DNA from: Photobacterium profundum
Lineage (GTDB): Bacteria > Pseudomonadota > Gammaproteobacteria > Enterobacterales > Vibrionaceae
DNA: 64,000 nucleotides
NCBI RefSeq assembly: GCF_003026285.1
Contig: NZ_PYOD01000019.1
Coordinates: forward strand, 25,957-89,956
Direction of reading: 5' to 3'
The position numbers and the translations under genes are program-made. Every line of letters starts with the position of its first letter. Within the stretch, counting starts at the first letter, position 1. The notes beneath the pieces were generated by a model, which worked only from the letters and a program-made list of their open reading frames with translations, was not told where the DNA came from and did no database searches. Of this stretch, positions 43,731 to 51,674 are shown one piece after another.

Positions 43731-45161
43731 TTGAACCCTAAAATCTATATCCCAGACGCATTTATTGAAATGATCCGTGAAATCATGCCAGAGCATCTAA
43801 GCATGGATGAATTTATCGCATCATGTCGAACACCTTTACGCCGCAGTATTCGCGTGAATACATTAAAAATTAGCGTTGAGGATTTTCTTATTCGTGTATC
43901 TGATAAAGATTGGACGTTAACACCGGTACCATGGTGTGACACAGGGTTTTGGATTGAACGAGAAGATGAAAAGTCAGTATCATTAGGTAATACAGCAGAG
44001 CACATGGCTGGCTTATTCTATATTCAAGAAGCAAGCTCTATGATGCCAGTCACTGCATTACTAAAAGACAACGATGCGTTAGATTGTGTGCTTGATATGG
44101 CAGCGGCTCCTGGTTCAAAAACAACGCAAATTGCTTGTGCAATGCAAAACCGTGGCGCATTAGTGGCAAATGAATTAGCTGCAAGTCGTATTAAAGTTCT
44201 CCATGCAAACTTACAACGCTGTGGCGTTTACAATGCAGCACTCACCCACTTTGACGGCTGTGTGTTTGGTGGTTGGGCCCCTGAATCATTTGATACTATT
44301 TTGCTTGATGCGCCTTGTTCAGGTGAAGGCGCTATTCGTAAAGACGATGATGCAATGGCGAACTGGAGCCTAAGTTCCATAGAAGACATCGCAGCCATTC
44401 AGCGAAATCTTATTATTAGTGCCTTTCAGGCGCTGAAAACAGGCGGCATGATGGTGTATTCAACCTGTACACTTAACCTCAGCGAAAATCAGCACGTCTG
44501 CCATTTTCTGAAAGAAACATTTGGTGATGCCGTTGAATTTGAGCCATTAGGCGATCTATTTGAAGGTGCTGAAAAGTCCTTAACAGAGGAAGGTTTCTTA
44601 CACGTTTATCCTCAAATATTCGACAGCGAAGGCTTCTTCGTTGCCCGTATTCGTAAACATGCTAGTGTTGAAACACCTAAAGTTAAAAAGCGTATGGGTA
44701 AATTCCCATTCACTATTGTTGCAAATGCTGATAAAGCCATAATTGCTGAACAACTTCAAGCAACATTGAACATTACTTTACCTGCAGAGAGTGATGTATG
44801 GATAAGAGAAAAAGAAGTATGGCTATTCCCTGCGAACCTTCGCCCACTTATTGGTGAAATACGATTCCAACGCATGGGTGTTAAATTAGCAGAACAGCAC
44901 AAGAAAGGTTATCGCTGGCAACATGAAGCCGTTATGACGCTTGCAACCGGGAAAGAAGACGTTGCGATCGATTTAACTCCAGAGCAAGCTAAAGAATGGT
45001 TCATGGGAAGAGATATTCGCCCAGAAAACCTTTTAGGTAAAGGTGAGGTCGTTGTGACTTACCGCGATTACCCTATTGGTATAGGCAAATGGGTAGGCAA
45101 CCGAATTAAAAATGGTCTTCCACGTGAATTGGTCCGTGATACCAACTTATTCGATATATAA
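43731..45161 (+). CDS. rsmF: RsmF, 16S rRNA m5C1407 methyltransferase
   Basis: RsmF methylates C1407 of 16S rRNA with SAM. The 476 residues (E. coli 479) contain an N-terminal RNA-binding part with RTPLRRSIRVNTLKIS, the SAM site DMAAAPGSKTTQIA, the two catalytic cysteines of m5C enzymes in LLDAPCSGEGAIRK and VYSTCTLNLSENQ, and a C-terminal PUA-like region. No ATG is available; I take TTG at 43731 (N-P-K-I-Y-I-P-D-A-F), with another TTG eight codons upstream. It is separated from letB by a terminator. Confidence 0.93.
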   Translation: MNPKIYIPDAFIEMIREIMPEHLSMDEFIASCRTPLRRSIRVNTLKISVEDFLIRVSDKDWTLTPVPWCDTGFWIEREDEKSVSLGNTAEHMAGLFYIQEASSMMPVTALLKDNDALDCVLDMAAAPGSKTTQIACAMQNRGALVANELAASRIKVLHANLQRCGVYNAALTHFDGCVFGGWAPESFDTILLDAPCSGEGAIRKDDDAMANWSLSSIEDIAAIQRNLIISAFQALKTGGMMVYSTCTLNLSENQHVCHFLKETFGDAVEFEPLGDLFEGAEKSLTEEGFLHVYPQIFDSEGFFVARIRKHASVETPKVKKRMGKFPFTIVANADKAIIAEQLQATLNITLPAESDVWIREKEVWLFPANLRPLIGEIRFQRMGVKLAEQHKKGYRWQHEAVMTLATGKEDVAIDLTPEQAKEWFMGRDIRPENLLGKGEVVVTYRDYPIGIGKWVGNRIKNGLPRELVRDTNLFDI

Positions 45162-45272
45162 TGCCATCTAGATAAGTCCCTGGCCATAAACCAATCTAGA
45201 GGCAACAAACGGGAAGTAATGTGCAGCTAATCTACATTCTCATTAGTTAAACTGGCAAATTATAATGTGTGA

Positions 45273-45380
45273 GCTAACATTGATAGTGTAATCGATAACC
45301 ATATATTAACCAGTTAGCGCAAGGCTCTCACGAGCCATTCCCCTAAGCCCGAGACAGGAGTCGTTTCGGGCTATTTTTTG
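45273..45380 (+). ncRNA. Possible small RNA upstream of azoR
   Basis: The 521-bp gap between rsmF and azoR (45162-45682) holds no ORF but does contain a TATAAT hexamer (45261-45266), a GGCTC / GAGCC hairpin (45323-45336) and a strong terminator (45346-45380) about 185 bp past rsmF and 300 bp before azoR. A transcript of about 105 nt would fit. No good -35 box is seen, and a long rsmF 3' end is the alternative. The remainder of the gap shows only the azoR upstream region. Confidence 0.3.
45346..45380 (+). terminator. Rho-independent terminator in the rsmF-azoR gap
   Basis: AGCCCGA / TCGGGCT outer stem, GAC / GTC inner pairs, then ATTTTTTG. Confidence 0.75.
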
Positions 45381-45682
45381 TCTGTTCCCCCCCCTCATGA
45401 ATATGCCTTCTGCTTTTGGGGTAAACAATCTGTATCGCATTAATGAATACAGCTCATCATTTCTGACCAAACCAGACTTAGCATACTCTAACCTTCAGAA
45501 TTTCGCTGCTAACATTCAACAAATAAAAAAGTAACAACATGATTATTAACAATAATTACAACCGAACAATGACGTTCTATTTTTTTGAATAAGATACACG
45601 GATTTTTCCGCTATCTTCTGTATGCTCTCCCTTTTATAGTTAAACCCATAGCAAACAGCTAATACCGAATAAGGAATACAAC

Positions 45683-46276
45683 ATGTCTAATGTACTCGTA
45701 CTTAAATCAAGCATTCTTGGTGACTACTCACAATCAAATGGCCTTATCGACCATCTTGTTTCTTCATGGGGAGATAGTGTCAGTTCTGTCATTGAACGTG
45801 ATTTAGTCGCAACACCTATTCCTGTATTAGATGGAGAGATTGCAGGTGGTTTGCGTGGTGGTGATACACTGACTGCTCGTCAAGAAGAAGCCCTTACACT
45901 ATCTGATATGCTTATCAACGAATTACAAAACAGCGATACAATCGTTATTGCTGCGCCAATGTATAACTTCTCTGTGCCCACTCAGCTTAAAAACTGGTTC
46001 GATATTATTGCACGTGCAGGTGTTACTTTTTCATATACTGAAAATGGTCCTGTAGGGCTAATTACAGGTAAGAAAGTGATTGTTGTAACAACACGTGGCG
46101 GCATGCACAAAGATGGCCCTACCGATACAATGGTGCCATACCTTAAAACAATCCTTGGTTTCATTGGCTTAACCGATATTGAATTTGTTTACGGTGAAGC
46201 ACTCGCGATGGGTGAAGAAATGGCAGCTAAAGGCATTACAAACGCTAAATCAGCTTTAGAAAAAATCAGTGCATAA
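45683..46276 (+). CDS. azoR: AzoR, FMN-dependent NADH:quinone/azo reductase
   Basis: A 197-residue flavodoxin-fold enzyme that reduces quinones and azo compounds with NADH. It opens with VLVLKSSILGDYSQSNGL (phosphate loop of FMN binding) and has AAPMYNFSVPTQLKNWFD and TTRGGMHKDGP, which match the flavin-contacting loops of AzoR. An AAGGAA site precedes the ATG. It is monocistronic with a terminator. Quinone detoxification is the likely physiological role. Confidence 0.92.
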   Translation: MSNVLVLKSSILGDYSQSNGLIDHLVSSWGDSVSSVIERDLVATPIPVLDGEIAGGLRGGDTLTARQEEALTLSDMLINELQNSDTIVIAAPMYNFSVPTQLKNWFDIIARAGVTFSYTENGPVGLITGKKVIVVTTRGGMHKDGPTDTMVPYLKTILGFIGLTDIEFVYGEALAMGEEMAAKGITNAKSALEKISA

Positions 46277-46344
46277 GCATTGATGCTATCAATGACTTTT
46301 AGATAACCAATTAAACTGCCTGCTAAGAATTATTTTAGCTTTTT

Positions 46345-46380
46345 GCCTTATCGGATCACATTGTTCGATAAGGCTTTTTT
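46345..46380 (+). terminator. azoR terminator
   Basis: GCCTTATCG / CGATAAGGC stem with a 12-base loop, then TTTTTT. Confidence 0.85.
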
Positions 46381-46533
46381 ATTTTATGGTGTGATATCTC
46401 AACTTCAGCCTTCACTGCTTTTAATCTGAGACCAACCTACTTAATTTGCTCTGATAATAATTGTTAATCTAGATCAGTATCTGGCAAGCATGCTACTGCA
46501 TTGATCCAGTCAGAATATAAAGAGAGTAATAAC

Positions 46534-47010
46534 GTGATTAAAACAAACCCCTTCATTGGCAACGATACCGACCGTGAACAAATCTGGCACATGCTTGTTA
46601 GCCGCGACATTAAAGCATACTGTGATGCCGATTGGTCGCAGGTGGCTGATGATTTCATCGAAGAAGAATTTTATGCAGTTAATGGTAATAAGAACCCTGA
46701 CCCAGGCTCATGGAATTTAGCATTCTCGACGCTAAGTCATTACCGCGATGAATGGCTAAAACAAGCCGAACTTGCTCAGCGAACAGAATATGCAGAGCCA
46801 TTAGAAGCTGCTGTTCACGCGGCAACAACATTGAATCACATTAGTATAGAAAACGGACGGGCGATTGCGCGTAAACAATTTAAAGGCGCAATTAAACGCG
46901 CTGATGGGCAATCTGATGAACTATTATGGCAAACGCTATACTATTTAAAAAGCACAGATACTGGCTGGAAAATCTGCGGGTTTACAGGTTACCTTCCCTA
47001 CACAGAATAA
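46534..47010 (+). CDS. NTF2/SnoaL-like protein, unknown function
   Basis: A 158-residue cytoplasmic protein. The N-terminal helices (REQIWHMLVSRDIKAYCDADWSQVADDF), the middle strands and the final strand GWKICGFTGYLP resemble the cone-shaped NTF2/SnoaL-like fold used by small-molecule enzymes and ligand-binding proteins. No catalytic residues can be named. The GTG at 46534, preceded by AGAGAG, is the likely start; a longer frame from a TTG at 46501 lacks a ribosome-binding site. A long-loop inverted repeat (AAAGCCATGC ... GCATGGCTTT, about 47034-47100) follows and may end transcripts from both sides. Confidence 0.55.
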   Translation: MIKTNPFIGNDTDREQIWHMLVSRDIKAYCDADWSQVADDFIEEEFYAVNGNKNPDPGSWNLAFSTLSHYRDEWLKQAELAQRTEYAEPLEAAVHAATTLNHISIENGRAIARKQFKGAIKRADGQSDELLWQTLYYLKSTDTGWKICGFTGYLPYTE

Positions 47011-47103
47011 CGCTGACTGTGTGTGTTAATCAAAAAAGCCATGCGACATCCACTTATTATATTACTCCAGCCGTTAGTAATCGATGCATTGCATGGCTTT
47101 CGA

Positions 47104-48468
47104 TTAGAAACCGAACTGTACGTAAACAGTATTGTAATTACTACCGCCTTTAATTCTGCCAAACTGGGAAGCAGATTCAAAGATTGCAGAACGGTGATGC
47201 AAACTATATCCCACCCAAACATCATCCAACGATTTCTGATTAAAGATATCACCAAGATTTACATCAAAAGAAAAATCAAGGTAGTTTAATAACTTACTTG
47301 GCTCGTAGCCCTTACGTTCCATTTCACTGCCTTCGATATAGGTAATCTTACTGGCATAGGATAAACCTTCAGCTAAACCAAAACGCCATTGCACAGGCCA
47401 ATCGAAAGTGTAATAGGCTTTAATCGCGAGAACATATTCTTGCGATGAACTTTGTACATCAGATTCCCAATGCCACGCAACACCAGGCGTTAAATAGATA
47501 TCTAACGGTAAACCAAATAGTTCATCAGTCAGCGGATGCCCATAGAAAATGGACGTAAGCTTATTATCAAATTCATCTTTTTCACGGTTAAACTTAAAAA
47601 TATCGCCAATGTTAGAAGGTGTTGCCCAACCGTGGGCTATGCGCCAATATGATTTGTTTGATATTGATGATTTTACAGGTTTGCTGTCATCACGGAAGAA
47701 ACCAAAGCCAGCATATAACTCACCTTGCCAATCAGCATCAATCGTCGCTGAATCTCTTACATTGCTATCAAAACGTCTTGCGTATGCGCCGCCCAATAAA
47801 TACAAATTAGACGCGACATGATAACGCGCAGTGGTGCCAAGTTTTAAATCAATGCCGCCGTCTATAGATTCTTGATTCAACCCATAATAGTACGAGTTAT
47901 AATCTGATTCTTTCCATATTAATGAAGCACTTGGTTGAACTAACCAGTTCCCTTCGTCATAACGTGCACCAATCGTAGCCACAGAATGAAAACGCATACT
48001 TGAGTCGAACATTAAATCCACTTTAGAATAAATATTTTCATCAATATTAAACTTAAACTGCAGCCCACCATCGCCACTGTCACCTCCTATTTCATTTTGG
48101 AATGATGAAGGTAGATCAATAAAATGCATTCGAATAAGTGCATTCACTTCCCAATCATCTTCTCTATATATGTTTAGACCGCCTTCTGTACCGTAAACAA
48201 AAAACCTATCACCTTGATAAAACATCATGGGTACAAACGTGCTAACAGTACTATCTTCAACTGCACTACTCGTAGAATACGGGATAGACGCCACTCGAAC
48301 AGCAGCAGCAATACCCCAATTCTGTTCTTCATCTCGCTTATCACGTAGATCTTGTAATGATACAAAGCCTGTTTTCTTAGCGTCTTTTTGCTCTACGTTA
48401 GATCCATCATCACTCGCGAATGCGAATACAGGTAACGACAATACGAAACAAGCCCAACGTTTTATCAA
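47104..48468 (-). CDS. Two-barrel outer-membrane protein: MipA/OmpV-like plus PagL-like half
   Basis: A 454-residue exported protein (signal peptide about 1-18, FAFA). Residues about 45-258 resemble the MipA/OmpV barrel (WGIAAAVRVASIPYS, FFVYGTEGGLNIYRE, YYYGLNQES, ending LYAGFGFF). Residues about 273-454 form another beta-barrel-like region (YWRIAHGWATPSNIGDIF ... GYSLHHRSAIFE ... GGSNYNTVYVQFGF); the H-x-S-then-Glu grouping (His425, Ser427, Glu431) recalls the lipid A deacylase PagL, but the match is not certain. MipA alone is about 250 residues, so this is a fusion. The start is a TTG at 48468 behind GGGGATG. Confidence 0.6.
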   Translation of the reverse strand: MIKRWACFVLSLPVFAFASDDGSNVEQKDAKKTGFVSLQDLRDKRDEEQNWGIAAAVRVASIPYSTSSAVEDSTVSTFVPMMFYQGDRFFVYGTEGGLNIYREDDWEVNALIRMHFIDLPSSFQNEIGGDSGDGGLQFKFNIDENIYSKVDLMFDSSMRFHSVATIGARYDEGNWLVQPSASLIWKESDYNSYYYGLNQESIDGGIDLKLGTTARYHVASNLYLLGGAYARRFDSNVRDSATIDADWQGELYAGFGFFRDDSKPVKSSISNKSYWRIAHGWATPSNIGDIFKFNREKDEFDNKLTSIFYGHPLTDELFGLPLDIYLTPGVAWHWESDVQSSSQEYVLAIKAYYTFDWPVQWRFGLAEGLSYASKITYIEGSEMERKGYEPSKLLNYLDFSFDVNLGDIFNQKSLDDVWVGYSLHHRSAIFESASQFGRIKGGSNYNTVYVQFGF

Positions 48469-48521
48469 ATTTACATCCCCACAAATGCTACAGACTTATC
48501 AATTATTTGATGCAATGATTA

Positions 48522-48582
48522 CTATCCCCTAGTTACCTCAAGATGCTCGTTTCAGCGAGAATCTTGATCTAGCTTGAGTATA
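48522..48582. repeat. Palindromic intergenic repeat, short diverged copy
   Basis: CTAGTTACCTCAAGATGC, core TCGTTTCAGCGAGA, then an imperfect complement ending GAGTATA. Same family as the copies at 8636 and 31681, inserted 54 bp upstream of the two-barrel gene. Confidence 0.75.
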
Positions 48583-48631
48583 ACTCACTAATTTATTGTA
48601 TTAGCTTAACTGTTTAGTAGTAAAAAATGCC

Positions 48632-48660
48632 AAAAAAAAAGCCTGATCATGATCAGGCTT
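48632..48660 (-). terminator. yeeX terminator
   Basis: Perfect GCCTGATC / GATCAGGC hairpin with nine T on the minus strand after it. Confidence 0.85.
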
Positions 48661-48722
48661 ATATATCGTTCTAATTTTACACAACTCAGACCTTAATACC
48701 ACTATCTAGTGGTAAGCTTCTG

Positions 48723-49028
48723 TTATTTGTGTGCAATTTCTGCTTTCTTAAGATCTTTTACATTCTTGCTGACTTCACGACGCTCTTTAGAAAGCTCTGC
48801 GCTAACGATGATGTGGTCGTCAACACGATCTTCATAATCACCCTTCATGTTTTCAACAATCTCTAGAATCGCTTCTTGGCTCATATCTGGGCGAATGTAG
48901 TCCAATAAGTTTTCTAGCAATTCAACACGCTTGCGGTTGTCACGGATTTTACGGTCGTTATCAAGAATTTCACGCTTCAATTTGTTTTTGCGGCGTGTTT
49001 GGCGTACTAGCTCAAGGATGTTGTTCAT
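48723..49028 (-). CDS. yeeX: YeeX/DUF496 family coiled-coil protein
   Basis: A 101-residue, highly charged helical protein that matches E. coli YeeX (DUF496): RRKNKLKREILDNDRKIRDN, KRVELLENLLDYIRPDMS and GDYEDRVDDHIIVSAELSKE are the family landmarks. It is probably a dimeric coiled coil; its role is not established. GGGAC lies upstream of the ATG. It is a single gene with a strong terminator. Confidence 0.9.
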   Translation of the reverse strand: MNNILELVRQTRRKNKLKREILDNDRKIRDNRKRVELLENLLDYIRPDMSQEAILEIVENMKGDYEDRVDDHIIVSAELSKERREVSKNVKDLKKAEIAHK

Positions 49029-49595
49029 TTTTTGTCCCTTAATAAAAATATAAATCTATCTGAACTGACTTAATGCAAGATCTTATTCGGAGGTTATAAA
49101 CACACCAACAGATCACTTAATCACTCAGTTCATTATCACTGAAATCGTTATAACAGAAATTCGTATAAAACCTCAAGCAATACCACCAGCATTATGCTTT
49201 TTACGGAAAAGATATTCGAATTACACTTAGTTAGTGCCTACTAGAATCTACTGATTCTAAAATAGCTTCCTTGATTTCGTTCAAGATAATCGAACTATTG
49301 TAACAAATGATTATGACAAACATAGGCACCCCTAAAATTTAGACATTCGTGCCTGTCGATATGTGAATTAACCCACAAAATCTTCACACAATTATTTGCA
49401 TTTGGCATATGAGTGCCTACTCTTCTAATAGGTTAATACGTTTTTGACAGTAATATCGCAACCTGAACAAAGAAAACTTCGTGTAACATTTCCACTATGG
49501 ATTGGTTACTTTGAAGGTATTCACCACTTCAATTTGCACTATCCGTTAAATGGTTATTGCCTATAACAGTTGATGTAGAAAAATCAGGAGACAAC
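49029..49595. other. Long leader/promoter region of the first cold-shock gene
   Basis: No ORF. Contains the yeeX promoter side, a TAGAATC / GATTCTA hairpin (49242-49259), an AGGCAC / GTGCCT hairpin (49324-49353), a CRP-like TGTGA-N6-CCACA (49362-49377), a TTGACA hexamer (49444-49449) and AGAAAACTTCGT (49471-49482), which is repeated in the leader of the second cold-shock gene. Confidence 0.5.
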
Positions 49596-49805
49596 ATGTC
49601 TAAAGCAACAGGTACCGTTAAGTGGTTCAATGAAGAAAAAGGTTTCGGTTTCATCACACAGGATAACGGCGGTGCTGACGTATTCGTTCATTTTCGTGCC
49701 ATTACGGGCGACGGCTTTAAAACACTAGCCGAAGGTCAAAAAGTTTCTTATGAAACGGAGCAGGGACCAAAAGGTTTACAAGCTGCAAATGTAGAAGCTA
49801 TCTAA
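49596..49805 (+). CDS. CspA-family cold-shock protein 1
   Basis: A 69-residue cold-shock domain protein. The two RNA-binding motifs are KGFGFI (RNP1) and VFVHF (RNP2). I start at the ATG at 49596 after CAGGAG; a longer frame reaches 49557 but adds residues foreign to the family. Such proteins melt RNA structure at low temperature. A close paralogue (about 86% identical by eye) lies 430 bp downstream. The terminator between them makes two separate transcripts likely. Confidence 0.95.
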   Translation: MSKATGTVKWFNEEKGFGFITQDNGGADVFVHFRAITGDGFKTLAEGQKVSYETEQGPKGLQAANVEAI

Positions 49806-50232
49806 TTGTAGATATATTTTATATAACAGTTTATAAAATAGGGCTTTTTAGCCCTTTTTTTCGTCATTCCTCACCATCAATTAACAACCTCAACCCAACC
49901 CATCTTTTTCCTTACATTTCTGGTCTAACTTGTTAAATTAATAAGATTTTTGAAATGTATAACTGTTATTTTTGTCACATTTTTGATGATAAGTCATTTA
50001 AACTATTTGTAACCCCTTGCCCCTCTTCCTAGCCTATGGCTTAATGGAGTTCGGCTTGTAATGCAGAAATATTTATGCCGCAAATTGAAATAGAAAACTT
50101 CGTTCCGCTACTTAGTAATAAGTGTTGTTGTCCTGAAGAGCTTCAAACTTCTTTTGTCCATAAGTAATACATTATGTTGGCTTAAGTGCGCAATAATGCG
50201 TAATAACACAATACAAATTCAGGAGACATAAA
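49806..50232. other. Leader/promoter region of the second cold-shock gene
   Basis: No ORF. After the first gene's terminator, AGAAAACTTCGT (50092-50103) recurs 141 bp before the ATG, compared with 125 bp in the first gene. This suggests a long 5' untranslated leader as in cspA genes. Confidence 0.5.
49840..49861 (+). terminator. Terminator of cold-shock gene 1
   Basis: GGGCT / AGCCC stem with TTTT loop, then seven T. Confidence 0.85.
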
Positions 50233-50442
50233 ATGTCTAAAACAACAGGTATCGTTAAGTGGTTTAACGACGAAAAAGGTTTCGGCTTCATCACTCAAGA
50301 TAACGGCGGTGCTGACGTATTCGTTCACTTCCGTGCAATCACTGGTGACGGATTCAAATCTCTAGCTGAAGGTCAGAAAGTATCTTTTGACGTTGAGCAA
50401 GGCCAAAAAGGCCCTCAAGCTGCAAACGTTGAAATCGCATAA
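50233..50442 (+). CDS. CspA-family cold-shock protein 2
   Basis: A 69-residue paralogue of the preceding cold-shock protein, with the same RNP1 (KGFGFI) and RNP2 (VFVHF) motifs. Differences cluster near residues 5-13 and in the C-terminal third (FDVEQGQKGPQ in place of YETEQGPKGLQ). CAGGAG precedes the ATG. The region upstream of the ATG is long and contains the 12-base sequence shared with the first copy. The pair looks like a local tandem duplication that includes the leader. Confidence 0.95.
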   Translation: MSKTTGIVKWFNDEKGFGFITQDNGGADVFVHFRAITGDGFKSLAEGQKVSFDVEQGQKGPQAANVEIA

Positions 50443-50466
50443 TTCGCTAATTAATTAGTGATCTTA

Positions 50467-50493
50467 AAAGGGTATCTAACGATACCCTTTTTG
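50467..50493 (+). terminator. Terminator of cold-shock gene 2
   Basis: AAAGGGTATC / GATACCCTTT stem around TAAC, then TTGTTTT. Confidence 0.85.
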
Positions 50494-50534
50494 TTTTATA
50501 GCAATCAGCATTTAGTCAACATGCTAGGCATGAC

Positions 50535-51449
50535 TTAGCAAATATCCTCATATTTTGCAGAATCGAGCAAGGATGAAATAACCTGCTCAAAGCTTAGCCC
50601 TGCTTCTTTTGCTGCCATTGGAAATACACTTCGTGTTGTCATTCCTGGAATGGTGTTCATTTCAATCAAGAAAACATCGCCAGATTCATCCAAAATAGTA
50701 TCTACCCGACCCCAGCCTCGACATCCAAGTGCATTGTATGCGTTTAACGCTAATACTTGCATATCGCGTTCTTGTTCGCTCGTTAGATCACTAGGGCAAT
50801 GATAAGTAGCACTCTGACTGCCAAATTTCGCATCATAATCAAAAAACTGTTCAGACCGAATTTGAACAATAGGTAATGCTTCGCCATTAAGCACTGCACA
50901 CGTATATTCACGACCTGCTATGAATGATTCAATCAAAATATCATCATCATATTCAAAGGCAGTGATCACCGCCTCTAAGAGGTCAGCATTATTATCTACC
51001 TTTGACACCCCAATGCTGCATCCTTGAGATATAGGTTTAACCACTACAGGGCAAACAACACTCAACAACTGTGCTTTAATGTCGTCCATCGGTGCATGCT
51101 TATGAAGGGTTACCCAATCAGCACTCTTTAAACTATTACTTTGCCAAATTTCTTTACTATTGAGTTTATTTAGAGACATTGCAGAGGCTAAAGTACCACT
51201 GCCGGTATAAGGGATTTTAAGCAAATCTAACAAGGCTTGAACATGCCCGCTTTCTCCTATTCCGCCATGTAACGCAATAAACACTTTATCTAGTTTGAAA
51301 AAACCCATCAGGGTTACATCAATGTGCTTAGGATCAATTGAAATTGCTTCATGACCCAACGATTCAATCGCGTTTACTACACACTCACCTGATTTTAAAG
51401 AGACAGATCTTTCACTAGATTCTCCCCCGAGTAACACACCAATACGCAT
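50535..51449 (-). CDS. ddl: D-alanine--D-alanine ligase, orphan copy
   Basis: Makes D-Ala-D-Ala for peptidoglycan. From the ATG at 51449 the protein has 304 residues (E. coli DdlB 306). Landmarks: MRIGVLLGGESSERSVSLKSG, FIALHGGIGESGHVQALLDLL, YTGSGTLASAMSLNK, VVKPISQGCSIGVSKV (ATP-grasp loop), GWGRVDTILDESGDVFLIEMNTIPGMT. A TTG four codons upstream is an alternative start. The gene stands alone, far from any mur/fts cluster, so it is probably a second ddl (DdlA-like role). Confidence 0.9.
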   Translation of the reverse strand: MRIGVLLGGESSERSVSLKSGECVVNAIESLGHEAISIDPKHIDVTLMGFFKLDKVFIALHGGIGESGHVQALLDLLKIPYTGSGTLASAMSLNKLNSKEIWQSNSLKSADWVTLHKHAPMDDIKAQLLSVVCPVVVKPISQGCSIGVSKVDNNADLLEAVITAFEYDDDILIESFIAGREYTCAVLNGEALPIVQIRSEQFFDYDAKFGSQSATYHCPSDLTSEQERDMQVLALNAYNALGCRGWGRVDTILDESGDVFLIEMNTIPGMTTRSVFPMAAKEAGLSFEQVISSLLDSAKYEDIC

Positions 51450-51644
51450 TTTATTAGACAACCCTGTAGCTCATTATATTCACTGCCCTAATAATATACT
51501 AATCAGTAAATATGCACATTGGTCAATATGAAAAAAGTGAATGTGTGTATGTTTTTTTAGACACTCCTTTGATTAAACACATGTAGTTGTTTAATTAAAA
51601 AGCAATTAGCAGTTAAACTCAATCACATAATCACGAACAAACAA

Positions 51645-51657
51645 GTGACGCCGTCAC
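51645..51657. other. matS site, perfect match
   Basis: GTGACGCCGTCAC fits GTGACRNYGTCAC at every position, 18 bp upstream of the next gene's start codon. Confidence 0.85.
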
Positions 51658-51674
51658 TTAAGAAAGGCGAAAAC

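Noticed and set aside
45162..45682. Riboswitch controlling azoR
   Set aside because: The terminator lies about 300 bp before azoR and no known aptamer pattern was seen; a separate small RNA or a long rsmF tail is more likely.
50185..50212. Sequence AGTGCGCAATAATGCG resembling the XerC arm of a dif site
   Set aside because: The XerD half and the central spacing do not fit a Vibrio-type dif, and the sequence lies in the leader of a cold-shock gene.
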